Shown in pieces: positions 25,797 through 34,239 of a DNA stretch of 64,000 nt. Both the position numbers and the translations under genes were made by a program. Position 1 is the stretch's first letter. Each line of letters opens with the position of its first letter. The notes beneath the pieces are model-generated. The model was given only the letters and a program-made list of their open reading frames with translations. It did not search any database and was not told where the DNA came from. Origin of the DNA: Gluconobacter albidus (GTDB lineage: Bacteria; Pseudomonadota; Alphaproteobacteria; Acetobacterales; Acetobacteraceae); the NCBI RefSeq assembly GCF_002723915.1, contig NZ_BEWL01000003.1, positions 1 to 64,000 of the forward strand. Direction: 5' to 3'.

Positions 25797-26920
25797 TGGC
25801 CGCGGATTCCCTCTCCCGCCATCTGGCGGATCGCAAGACGCCCTGGCCGCACTTCAACCATTATCTGGTGGCCTATCTGAGCTACCTGCTGTTCTATCCG
25901 GTTCCCTGGCTGCTGGGCTATCACCGCCCCACACTTCCGGGCGTCCTGTTCTCGGCAGCGGCCATGCTGCTGTTCCTGCTGGTCTATTTCGCGCCCTACC
26001 GCAAAGACCGCTATTACGGCTATGGCGAAATCATCCTCACCGATCTGATCGGCTATGCCTGTGCCTGGACGCATGGCGACTGGGAAGTCTACTGCATTTT
26101 CGCCGCCGGAATGTGTGCACGCCTTCCCGAAAGGCGACAGTCCATCACGATGGTCATCCTGTTGCAGGTCGTGCTCATCATCTCCGGCCACTTCCGGCAC
26201 AAGACCACACTGGAAGTCATTCCCGGCGCCTTTTTCAGCATCATCACCTATATGGGCACGCTGGTGCAGTGGCAGCTCGGCATCCGCAATTTCGAACTTC
26301 GCGAAGCCCAGAACGAGATCCGTACCCTCGCCACCACAGCAGAGCGCGAACGCATCGCCCGCGACCTGCACGATCTTCTGGGCCATTCCCTGACTGTCAT
26401 TTCCGTTAAGGCCGAACTCTCAGAACGGCTGTTCATGGCTGATCCCCCCCGCGCCCGGCAGGAAATTAACGAAATCAGCCAGATCGCCCGCACATCCCTG
26501 CGCGAAGTGCGCGAAGCCGTATCCGGCATGAACGGCGCGTCCCTCCTGCGGGAAATGGACCGTGCCCGCAAGGCCCTGCACACCGCAGGCATCACACTCG
26601 CACTGACCGGCCGCGCCCCTCCCGCCGACGCCCCGCCGAACAGCGTGCTTGCCCTGGCCCTGCGCGAAGCCGTTACGAACGTCATCCGCCATTCCGAAGC
26701 CCGGACCTGCACCCTGACCTTCCTGTACGATGCCAGCGGACACATCCACACCTTCACTCTCGAAGATGACGGCCCGCTTCAGGCCACAAAACCCGCCCGG
26801 GCCATCGTCGAAGGCAACGGTCTGCGCGGCATGCGCGCCAGACTTGCCGCCTCTGGTGGCACCCTGACCATTTCTCCCCGCCCCCAGGGCTTCACACTGA
26901 CTGCGACGACGCTGCCATGA
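25796..26920 (+). CDS. Membrane histidine kinase, DesK/NarX (HisKA_3) family
   Basis: 374 aa from ATG 25796, which overlaps the previous stop; a longer frame upstream lies inside the membrane protein gene. N-terminal membrane domain with about five hydrophobic segments (residues 20-165), no large periplasmic loop, then a coiled linker and the HisKA_3 site RERIARDLHDLLGHSLTVIS with the phosphorylated His in DLHD. The HATPase_c domain follows (ALREAVTNVIRHSEA, EDDGPLQ, GNGLRGMRARL). This layout is shared with DesK, which senses membrane state. The cognate regulator follows with an ATGA overlap. Confidence 0.9.
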   Translation: MAADSLSRHLADRKTPWPHFNHYLVAYLSYLLFYPVPWLLGYHRPTLPGVLFSAAAMLLFLLVYFAPYRKDRYYGYGEIILTDLIGYACAWTHGDWEVYCIFAAGMCARLPERRQSITMVILLQVVLIISGHFRHKTTLEVIPGAFFSIITYMGTLVQWQLGIRNFELREAQNEIRTLATTAERERIARDLHDLLGHSLTVISVKAELSERLFMADPPRARQEINEISQIARTSLREVREAVSGMNGASLLREMDRARKALHTAGITLALTGRAPPADAPPNSVLALALREAVTNVIRHSEARTCTLTFLYDASGHIHTFTLEDDGPLQATKPARAIVEGNGLRGMRARLAASGGTLTISPRPQGFTLTATTLP

Positions 26921-27522
26921 TCCGCCTCATCCTTGCCGAAGACCAGACCATGCTCCTCGATGCCTTCGAGGCCCTGCTGCATCTTGAAGACGATATCCAG
27001 ATCGTCGGACGCGCCACTGACGGGCGCGAGGCGCTCGACCTGATCCGCGAACACCGCCCGGATGTGGTCCTGACCGACATCGAAATGCCCCATGTCACGG
27101 GCATCGAACTTGCCGAGAAAATCCTTCAGGAAAATCTCCCCAGCCGCGTCATGATCGTGACAACCTTTGGACGCTCCGGCTATCTGCGGCGCGCGCTGCA
27201 GGCGGGGGTGCGCGGCTACATGCTCAAGGACGCCCCCATCACGCAGCTTGCCGCCGCCATCCGCAAGGTCGCCGCCGGGGGACGGGCCATCGCCCCCGAT
27301 CTGGCCGAAGCCGTCTGGGACGCCCTGCCCGATCCCCTTTCCGAACGCGAGCGCACCATGCTCCGCCTGGCCGAAGCCGGGCGCACGAACCGCGAAATTG
27401 CGGAAGAACTGTCCCTGTCCTCAGGAACAGTCCGCAATTATTTCTCGGAAATCGTCCAGAAGCTGGATGCCCGGAACCGCATAGAAGCCGGCCGGATCGC
27501 CCGCGCGAACGGCTGGCTGTAA
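26917..27522 (+). CDS. NarL/FixJ-family response regulator
   Basis: 201 aa. Receiver domain with acidic pocket (LAEDQTM), phospho-acceptor Asp in VVLTDIEMP (about residue 54), conserved Thr/Lys in YMLKDAP; then a LuxR-type helix-turn-helix at about 138-200 (LSERERTMLRLAEAGRTNREIAEELSLSSGTVRNYFSEI). It overlaps the kinase gene. The trio resembles B. subtilis desK-desR but there is no desaturase gene nearby, so the target is unknown; the membrane protein in the same operon or distant lipid genes are candidates. Confidence 0.92.
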   Translation: MIRLILAEDQTMLLDAFEALLHLEDDIQIVGRATDGREALDLIREHRPDVVLTDIEMPHVTGIELAEKILQENLPSRVMIVTTFGRSGYLRRALQAGVRGYMLKDAPITQLAAAIRKVAAGGRAIAPDLAEAVWDALPDPLSERERTMLRLAEAGRTNREIAEELSLSSGTVRNYFSEIVQKLDARNRIEAGRIARANGWL

Positions 27523-27536
27523 GCACCCCGCCGCTA

Positions 27537-28124
27537 TCAGGGCTGGAACAGAACGCTCAGAGACCGCACACCCTGGGCACCATGCACCAGAACACCCTCG
27601 ATATCCGCCGTCGCTGACGGGCCGCTCTGGAAAACGGCATAATGGGCCTGCAACCATTCCGGACGTTGATAGGCATTGTGCAGGTTGTAAACGATCTGGG
27701 CGGGGTCCAGCAGGACGATCAGATGCTGCGGCAGAAAGCCCGTCGTGTTCACATGAAGCTGCTTTTCCGTGAAACATAGCGACCCGGTCTCCGCCACGCC
27801 AAACGCCGCGCGCAGAACAGCATATTCGACTGGCGCGATATCCGTGGGCTTCGTGTGAGGCGTGATTTTCATATCCCCCTCAAACTCCGGCACGCACGAC
27901 ACGACAGGCCCCGGCTTGACGATGGCCTGCCGCACGGGCGCCATCGGATCAGCCACATCCGTGAGCAGCATCTTTCCGCCCATACGTTCCAGAGACTTCT
28001 GGAACAGAGCCTTCAGATCGGCTGGGGCTGCCTGATCGAACAGCGGCACCGCAGGGCGGGGATGCTCGCCCTGAAGATGAGTGCTGCGGATTGCTCCCAG
28101 AATGGCCTCGCGTGATCCACTCAT
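27537..28124 (-). CDS. lutC: Lactate utilisation protein LutC (LUD domain)
   Basis: 195 aa from ATG 28124 (ATGA overlap with lutB). LUD-domain protein: SREAILGAIRST at the N terminus, LTDVADPMAPVRQAIVKPGPVVSC, GVAETGSLCF (the GxxExGTxxx-like LUD motif) and LPQHLIVLLDPAQIV. It is one of three subunits of the LutABC iron-sulfur L-lactate oxidase. Last gene of the lutABC operon. Confidence 0.9.
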   Translation of the reverse strand: MSGSREAILGAIRSTHLQGEHPRPAVPLFDQAAPADLKALFQKSLERMGGKMLLTDVADPMAPVRQAIVKPGPVVSCVPEFEGDMKITPHTKPTDIAPVEYAVLRAAFGVAETGSLCFTEKQLHVNTTGFLPQHLIVLLDPAQIVYNLHNAYQRPEWLQAHYAVFQSGPSATADIEGVLVHGAQGVRSLSVLFQP

Positions 28125-29644
28125 GAGTTTTCTCCCTCGCCCTGCGACTTCCGGTTCCGGCGATACCATTCATTGAACGTCTGTTTGGGCGTTTCGGGAA
28201 TGTCGCGCTTGCGGCCCCAGGTGTTAAGCTTGTTGTACAGCATGAAATGCGGCAGGTGCCGCAGCGCGCTCCGCCCCAGAGGCAGGCTCGCCCGATAGAC
28301 CACAGGTGACGCCAGAACCTCGCCCGCCGCCTTCATCATGACCTTCTTGACCGGAGAAATTTCCCCCTCGCCCGCCAACGTCTTGCGCCAGTCCGCAATC
28401 TGTTCGTGAATATTGATCTTCACCGGACAGACATTGGTGCAGCTCCCGTTCATCGTCGAGGAATATGGCAGGTTGCGGTATTTATGGACGTTGAAGGTCG
28501 GGTCGATAATCAGCCCGATCGGCCCGGCATAGGTCGCGCCATAGCTCAGCCCGCCGCTGCGTCGGAACACCGGGCAGGTGTTCATGCAGGCGCCACAGCG
28601 GATGCATTTCAGCCCCGGCCAGAACTTCTCCATCCCCAGACGCTCGGAACGCCCGTTATCCACGAGCACGACATGCATTTCGCCACCCTCACGCGGGCCG
28701 CGAAAATGCGACGTATACTGCGTGATCGGGGACCCCAGAGCGCTCCGCGACAGCAGCCGGATAAAGACGGGCAACTCATTCAGGCCGGGAATGAGCTTCT
28801 CAATCCCGATGGACGCGATATGCAGCGGCGGCGTATTGGCGGACAGATCCGCATTGCTCTCATTGGTGCAGACAACGAACGTTCCCGTTTCCGCAACCAC
28901 GAAATTACCGCCCGTCATCCCGGCCTGCGCCGAGAGAATCAGCGGGCGTGTGGCTTCGCGCTGACATTCCGTCAGGTAGTGCGCATCCGCATTGTCTGGG
29001 TCAGAGCCGATCGTTTTGGCAAAAACACTGGCGACATCGGTTCGCAGCTTGTGCACGGCCGGAACCACCACATGGCTCGGCGCTTCATCATCCAGCTGCT
29101 GGATGCGTTCGCCGAGATCCGTTTCGATGACCTCGACATTATTGTGGGCCATGAACTCCCGGAAGCCGCATTCTTCCGTCAGCATGGATTTGCTCTTGAT
29201 CAGCCGTTCGACGCCCCTGCTCCGCAGGATTTCCAGAACAATGGCGTTATGCTCGGCCCCGTCCTTCGCCCAGTGAACCTTGATCCCGTTGGCCGTCGCA
29301 TTCTTCTCGAACAGTTCGAGATAGTAATCGAGCTTCGAAAGCGTGTGTTCCTTGATGCCTGAGGCGAGGTTCCGGAGTTCTTCCCATTCCTCGATCCCAT
29401 GCATTTCCTTGTCGCGCTTCTGGCGCAGATCCCACAGGCGCGCGTCATGCATGGCTTCGTGTTCGGTCGCGGCCATGAAGCGGTTCGCAGCTTCGGACTG
29501 GTCAACGGGCCGGTTGCCACGGATTTTCGCGCCCCGCGGCTGAGGTTCCGAAATCCGGGACTTCAGAGGCCGGGACGAGGCGGCGCCGTGATCGAGTTGT
29601 TCACCATGCGGGTCCGTCAGCTCTTCATGCAATTCGGCGGTCAT
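28121..29644 (-). CDS. lutB: Lactate utilisation iron-sulfur protein LutB
   Basis: 507 aa from ATG 29644, overlapping the lutA stop (ATGA); the longer frame upstream lies inside lutA. N-terminal LUD-like domain (about 60-330: HNVEVIETDLGERI, VVAETGTFVVCTNE) and a C-terminal pair of [4Fe-4S] motifs: CIRCGACMNTCPVF and CTNVCPVKINIHEQ. It is the electron-transferring subunit of LutABC, which oxidises L-lactate to pyruvate, probably at the inner face of the membrane. Length agrees with known LutB plus an N-terminal extension of about 40 residues. Confidence 0.93.
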   Translation of the reverse strand: MTAELHEELTDPHGEQLDHGAASSRPLKSRISEPQPRGAKIRGNRPVDQSEAANRFMAATEHEAMHDARLWDLRQKRDKEMHGIEEWEELRNLASGIKEHTLSKLDYYLELFEKNATANGIKVHWAKDGAEHNAIVLEILRSRGVERLIKSKSMLTEECGFREFMAHNNVEVIETDLGERIQQLDDEAPSHVVVPAVHKLRTDVASVFAKTIGSDPDNADAHYLTECQREATRPLILSAQAGMTGGNFVVAETGTFVVCTNESNADLSANTPPLHIASIGIEKLIPGLNELPVFIRLLSRSALGSPITQYTSHFRGPREGGEMHVVLVDNGRSERLGMEKFWPGLKCIRCGACMNTCPVFRRSGGLSYGATYAGPIGLIIDPTFNVHKYRNLPYSSTMNGSCTNVCPVKINIHEQIADWRKTLAGEGEISPVKKVMMKAAGEVLASPVVYRASLPLGRSALRHLPHFMLYNKLNTWGRKRDIPETPKQTFNEWYRRNRKSQGEGENS

Positions 29645-30384
29645 GCGCGTGCTCCATTCAGGATCTGGGCGATGTGAATGTATTTGAGATTGGCACCCAT
29701 CCGCCGCGCACAGCCTTCCTGATGCATCATGCAGGAACTGTCGGAGGACGTGACATATTCCGCCCCGGACCTGAGCTGGTCCGTGACCTTGTCCTGACCC
29801 ATCTTGGCCGAGACGCCTTCCTCGAATACCGAGAACGTTCCGCCAAAACCGCAGCATTCGTCAGGGCGCGTCAGATCGGCGAATTCAATGCCCTTGACCA
29901 TCCCCAGCAGCGCCTTCGGCTTGGAAAACGGCTCTTCCCGACGTTCGCTCATGCTGGCGATCCGCAGGTTCCGCAGCGTGTTGCAGTTGTTGTGCAGGGC
30001 AACACGATGCGGAAACTCGGCCCAGGGAAACGCATCGACCTTGAGAACGTCATGCAGGAATTCGACCAGTTCATAGGTGCGGCTGCGAACGTGTTTGACT
30101 GCATCAGTCTGTTCGATGGCCGTCATGTTGTTGCGCACCTGATTGGTGCAGCTTCCGGACGGTGTGACGATGTAATCGTATTTCCCGAAATTGCGGACGA
30201 ACAGTTCTTCCGTCTTGGCCGCCTCGCGCTCGCAGCCGGTATTGGTCATGGGCTGGCCGCAGCATGTCTGATCGACAGGATATTCAACGGACAGTCCGAA
30301 ACGCTCCAGCAGTTCCAGAGTCGCAATTCCTGTCTCGGGGTGAAACATGTCCACATAACATGGAACAAACAGACCGACCTTCAT
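29641..30384 (-). CDS. lutA: Lactate utilisation protein LutA (CCG-domain)
   Basis: 247 aa from ATG 30384. Two cysteine-rich CCG domains as in heterodisulfide reductase HdrB and GlpC-type proteins: GLFVPCYVDMF...DQTCCGQPMTN in the first half and LHNNCNTLRNL...PDECCGFGGTF plus DSSCMMHQEGC in the second. First gene of lutABC. The 200 bp upstream are AT-rich and contain a FadR-subfamily (GntR) consensus site, as expected for LldR/LutR-type control, but no regulator or lactate permease gene is adjacent. Confidence 0.93.
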   Translation of the reverse strand: MKVGLFVPCYVDMFHPETGIATLELLERFGLSVEYPVDQTCCGQPMTNTGCEREAAKTEELFVRNFGKYDYIVTPSGSCTNQVRNNMTAIEQTDAVKHVRSRTYELVEFLHDVLKVDAFPWAEFPHRVALHNNCNTLRNLRIASMSERREEPFSKPKALLGMVKGIEFADLTRPDECCGFGGTFSVFEEGVSAKMGQDKVTDQLRSGAEYVTSSDSSCMMHQEGCARRMGANLKYIHIAQILNGARA

Positions 30385-30503
30385 GGGAATACCTTTGTCT
30401 TCAGTCAACGCGTGTGATCACAGTCTCATGAAAACAACACAAAAACAAAAGACAAGTTTACGGGAGAATCGAAGTCATCATAACCAGAGTATTTTAGTCC
30501 TGA

Positions 30504-30514
30504 TAGTAATACCA
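30504..30514. promoter_or_regulatory. Candidate GntR (FadR/LldR-type) operator upstream of lutABC
   Basis: TAGTAATACCA on the plus strand (TGGTATTACTA on the other) matches the FadR-subfamily consensus TnGTnnnACnA at every fixed position. It lies 120 bp upstream of the lutA ATG in an AT-rich intergenic stretch (30385-30584) that holds no gene. The LldR regulator of lactate genes belongs to that subfamily. Confidence 0.45.
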
Positions 30515-30584
30515 ATATCTGATCGTGATTTGAAAAGATGATTTTCAAGTATTCATCAAAGAAAATTGGAAAAACAAAATAGTC

Positions 30585-31730
30585 TCAGGCTCTCTGGCCG
30601 CCCAGAATATGCCCGGACGCCGTCTTTTCCATCAGGGCCACGACATGCCGGAGAATACGACGCTCGTCATAAGTCTCCAGAGCCAGTCGTCTTGCGGCTT
30701 TACCCATGGCGTCTCGCAATGCCGCGTCCTGCACCAGAAGACGCAGGGCGCGGGCAAGCGGGGCGGAGAGGCCCGGCGGCACCAGAAATCCGGTTGTCCC
30801 GTCCACGACCTGCTCTCTGGGTCCGCGAACATCCGTCGCCACGACCGGCAACCCGCTCAGCATCGCTTCGATGACCGACATGGGCAGACCTTCAAAATGG
30901 CTGGGGAGTGCGAAAATATCCGCCGCCATCAGAAGCTCGGCCACATCCTCCCGATATCCAAGCATCCGCAGACGTGGCCCCAGACGCTCCCCTGCGCGTT
31001 CAAACGGCGCCGTCAGATCCGCCCCGTGATCCGAAGGCAGACGCTCGCCAACGACCCACAGTTCGGCATCCGGAACATCTTCCATCGCCCGCAGCAGTTC
31101 GGGATGACCCTTGTGCCGCACCAGACGCGACACCACGATAACCACCGGCCGATCCTGCGGAACCCCAAGCTCCTCGCGTATCCGGGCCCGGACGGCCGGG
31201 TCAGGATGAAAGCGTTCCGGGTCCCGGCCGTTGCCGATGGCGATGGGATGGCGGTTCAGATGCAGCCGGCGCGCATCCCGCGCTTCCTCGCGCGAGACGG
31301 TCATGTACAGATCCGTCATACGCCCCGCCGCCCATTCCAGCATCAGGGACAGCATCCGGCGTCGCCAGGATCCCGGCTGGTTGAACAGAAAACCGTGGCA
31401 GGTATAGGCCACGATCCGCACCCCGCAGAGCCGGGCGGCAAATCGTGCCAGAATCCCGCTGATGGGCATATGGCCATGAACCAGATCCGGCTTTTCACGC
31501 CGGATCAGGCGCAGCAGCGCGACAAAAGCCCGGTACTGGGCAACCGGCGAGAGCGATCGCGCCATCGGAACGCCGTGCACCGTAAAGCCCTCGGCCCGCA
31601 CGACCTTGAGATGGGCCCCTTCGGCACAGGCCCCCTGAACATCATGCCCGGCTTCACGCAGTTCCCGCATCAGCGGCAGCAGGAACTGCCTGAGCGCGAA
31701 ATCCACATTCGTGATTTCGAGGATCTTCAC
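30585..31730 (-). CDS. Glycosyltransferase family 4 protein
   Basis: 381 aa GT-B fold. N-terminal acceptor domain begins MKILEITNVDFALRQFLLPL and includes KPDLVHGHMPISGI, the usual GT4 HxHxP-like pattern; C-terminal donor domain contains VVIVVSRLVRHKGHPELL, and the nucleotide-sugar motif HFEGLPMSVIEAMLSGLPVVAT, with the two Glu of the EX7E motif. It transfers a sugar from a nucleotide donor to a lipid or polysaccharide acceptor at the cytosolic membrane face. It is the last gene of an operon with rpe and a heparinase-like protein, which suggests envelope polysaccharide work; the sugar is not predictable. Confidence 0.9.
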   Translation of the reverse strand: MKILEITNVDFALRQFLLPLMRELREAGHDVQGACAEGAHLKVVRAEGFTVHGVPMARSLSPVAQYRAFVALLRLIRREKPDLVHGHMPISGILARFAARLCGVRIVAYTCHGFLFNQPGSWRRRMLSLMLEWAAGRMTDLYMTVSREEARDARRLHLNRHPIAIGNGRDPERFHPDPAVRARIREELGVPQDRPVVIVVSRLVRHKGHPELLRAMEDVPDAELWVVGERLPSDHGADLTAPFERAGERLGPRLRMLGYREDVAELLMAADIFALPSHFEGLPMSVIEAMLSGLPVVATDVRGPREQVVDGTTGFLVPPGLSAPLARALRLLVQDAALRDAMGKAARRLALETYDERRILRHVVALMEKTASGHILGGQRA

Positions 31731-31755
31731 GCCTGCACCCTGGACACGAAACGGC

Positions 31756-33411
31756 CTATTCTGGAATGCGTTCGAGCAGCCATGTCACGCTCTGATGGGT
31801 CCGTTTGACGGGCTTCTCCGCTGCGGGTTTTTCAGGCTCCGGCGCGCTTTCGCCCTCAGGCGGGGCCACAACCTCAGCAACCGGCTGCGGCATGATGATG
31901 ATCTGGCGGCAGATTTCGCGTTTTCCACGCCCCAGATACACGTCGTTTTCCAGACGCACGACACCGTCTCGCTGCCTGAAGCGCCAGATCGTCCCGCCGA
32001 CCTGAAGAATGATATCCTCGTCATCCTGCGTCACCGTCACATCCGGGTGGATGTGAAAACGGATCGCAAAGTCGATATTGCGTTCGCCGTCGATCAGTTC
32101 CTGCCCGCGCAGATCCTCACCATCAGCACCGAAATACAGACGCCGCGTCCATTTCGCGCCCAGAGGCGCGTGATAGCCGTCATGCGACAAGTCCAGCCAG
32201 TGGGCGGTCCCGTCCGTCTGATGGTCGCAGGAGACAGTGACCGGACGGCGCGTCACGCCGCCATCAGGCCCGAAATCCGCCGAAGACAGACCATCCGCGA
32301 CAAGAACCGTATGGGCGGCACTGCTGCGCATGGCGTCCCGCCACGCCCCGATCACGGCACTGCCGCAATTGACGAACAGGCGGTGTCGCTGATGCGAGAA
32401 CTCGAAAGACAGCGTTCCGGCATGAGCGGTTTTATCGAAACCAGCCGGAGCAGGCGGTCCGCTATCGACAATCAGCAGCGATTTCCCGAGCGCAAGCCGC
32501 GTGAAGCGCCCCTGCGGCATGGCCGGCGCGATCAGCTTCTGGCGCGATCCCTGAGCCAGAACATCCTCTACCGCCGCACTGTGCCGCTCGTTCGCCCCGT
32601 TGAAAACCGCAAGCCCCCCGTCTCCATGCCGCATGGCCCGCAGAACGGGACAGACCTTGTCCAGAGCCCGGTCGATGAACGGCGGAACACTCGCATGGGC
32701 CGTGCGGAACATGACGGACATTTCCGCCAGCTCGCGCGCCACCAGAAACTGAGCCTCGGGACTGCGCTCGATCACGGTCCCATCAGCGAGAACGAGACGC
32801 TCCAGCTCCGCCGGAAGATAGCGCAGAAAGCGTGACATGAATCCCGTCTGCTCCGGCATCGCCATCGCGGCGGCCAGAAGCCCACGGAAGGCCATCAACC
32901 CCCGCGCACCCTGTGGCGGCAGCGGCAGAAGCGCCGCAATGGTCCGCCCCTCCACCAGCATCCGCTCCATCAGACGCTGCTGAAGCCGCGGATCGGCGGA
33001 TGCCAGACAGAACTCATGGTTCGACAGCCACGACGCCAGACGCGATCCCGTCACACAGGCATCGCGGACCAGAGGATCGGTTGGCGGATGCGCCAGCCAG
33101 TCACTGACGAGTCCGCGCGCGGTCAGGCGGGCCCTGTCACTCCCGAGCGTCCGCAGGTCCCGCAGCCAGCCGAACCCGTGCAGCCATTCCCGCGCCGATT
33201 CGGGCCAGGGGCCACGCTCCCAGTTGCCGCTGGGCAGAACATAATCGTGCCGGTCGAAACGGAACTTCCCGCCAATCAGGCGCGCACCCTGCTCAGCATC
33301 CCCTTTCCAGGGATCACGAAACACGTGCACCGGCCCTTCGGAGGCAGGCGCACCAAACGGCAGACGGGCAAGGGAAAGACGAAGACCGCGAAGCCAGCGA
33401 CTGCCCGTCAT
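31756..33411 (-). CDS. Heparinase II/III-family protein
   Basis: 551 aa. The N-terminal alpha/alpha toroid (residues 60-330, with GGKFRFDRHDYVL, ERGPWPESAREWLHGFGWLRDL and DRALDKVCPVLRAMRHGDGGLAVFNG) and the C-terminal beta domain (from about 330: SGPPAPAGFDKTAHAGTLSFEFSHQRHRLFVNCG) match the bacterial heparinase II/III-like group. These are polysaccharide lyase-fold proteins, here without a signal peptide, so the cellular location is unclear. It overlaps the rpe stop by ATGA. In alphaproteobacteria such genes commonly sit next to rpe and purH, with no established substrate. Confidence 0.8.
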   Translation of the reverse strand: MTGSRWLRGLRLSLARLPFGAPASEGPVHVFRDPWKGDAEQGARLIGGKFRFDRHDYVLPSGNWERGPWPESAREWLHGFGWLRDLRTLGSDRARLTARGLVSDWLAHPPTDPLVRDACVTGSRLASWLSNHEFCLASADPRLQQRLMERMLVEGRTIAALLPLPPQGARGLMAFRGLLAAAMAMPEQTGFMSRFLRYLPAELERLVLADGTVIERSPEAQFLVARELAEMSVMFRTAHASVPPFIDRALDKVCPVLRAMRHGDGGLAVFNGANERHSAAVEDVLAQGSRQKLIAPAMPQGRFTRLALGKSLLIVDSGPPAPAGFDKTAHAGTLSFEFSHQRHRLFVNCGSAVIGAWRDAMRSSAAHTVLVADGLSSADFGPDGGVTRRPVTVSCDHQTDGTAHWLDLSHDGYHAPLGAKWTRRLYFGADGEDLRGQELIDGERNIDFAIRFHIHPDVTVTQDDEDIILQVGGTIWRFRQRDGVVRLENDVYLGRGKREICRQIIIMPQPVAEVVAPPEGESAPEPEKPAAEKPVKRTHQSVTWLLERIPE

Positions 33412-34085
33412 CCGGGCGTCTGTTCCACGAACGGTCCTTCAAGCGCCCGGATCGCCGCGTCCCGGTCTTCTTTTCCAAAAATCGCCGAGCCTGCGACGAG
33501 CATGGTCGCCCCTGCTTCCACAACACGTGGCGCCGTTTGCGGGTCGATGCCGCCATCCACGGCAAGGATGATCTCGCGTCCACTCTTGCGAATCATCTCC
33601 GACAGCGTCCGGATCTTGGCGAGCTGGCTGTCGAGGAAGCTCTGTCCGCCGAAACCGGGATTGACGGTCATGACCAGGATGATGTCCACCAGATCCATGA
33701 CTTCCGACAGCGCCACGGCAGGCGTCGCCGGACAGATCGCCACACCGGGACGGCAGCCCAGAGCGCGGATGGTCTGGAGCGAGCGATGCAGATGGGGCGC
33801 ATTCTCGACATGGACCGTGATATGGTCGGCACCGGCTTTCGCGGTCGCTTCCAGATACGGATCGACCGGATCAATCATCAGATGCACGTCGAATTTCGCA
33901 TCAGTATGTTTGCGCAGTGCCGCAATCACCGGAGGACCAAAGGAGATGTTCGGCACGAAATGTCCGTCCATCACATCGAGATGGAGCCACGGCGCACGCG
34001 CGATGGAGGCGATCTCTTCCCCGAGGCGGGAAAAGTCAGCAGCCAGAAGGCTGGGGGCGACAATGATCGAAGAACGCTCAGTCAT
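33408..34085 (-). CDS. rpe: Ribulose-phosphate 3-epimerase
   Basis: 225 aa from ATG 34085, which matches the family length; a 339-aa frame starting further upstream is not supported. TIM barrel with IIVAPSLLAADFSRLGEEI, LHLDVMDGHFVPNISFGP, DVHLMIDPVDPYL, VMTVNPGFGGQSF, and AVDGGIDPQTAP, giving the metal-binding His and Asp pairs. It interconverts ribulose 5-phosphate and xylulose 5-phosphate, central in the pentose phosphate pathway that dominates sugar metabolism in acetic acid bacteria. First gene of the rpe/heparinase/GT4 unit. Confidence 0.95.
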   Translation of the reverse strand: MTERSSIIVAPSLLAADFSRLGEEIASIARAPWLHLDVMDGHFVPNISFGPPVIAALRKHTDAKFDVHLMIDPVDPYLEATAKAGADHITVHVENAPHLHRSLQTIRALGCRPGVAICPATPAVALSEVMDLVDIILVMTVNPGFGGQSFLDSQLAKIRTLSEMIRKSGREIILAVDGGIDPQTAPRVVEAGATMLVAGSAIFGKEDRDAAIRALEGPFVEQTPG

Positions 34086-34239
34086 ACTGTCATGTATCGG
34101 CAAAGCCATCGCGCGACGCAAGCCACATCCGCATCCGTGCGCATCTTCGTGAGGTTCATGTCTGTGTGTGCTGCTCCGGAACCCCGGCGCGTCTGAAACG
34201 TCCTGATGACTAAATCCGTAGACCTGCCCGGAGCGCCTC

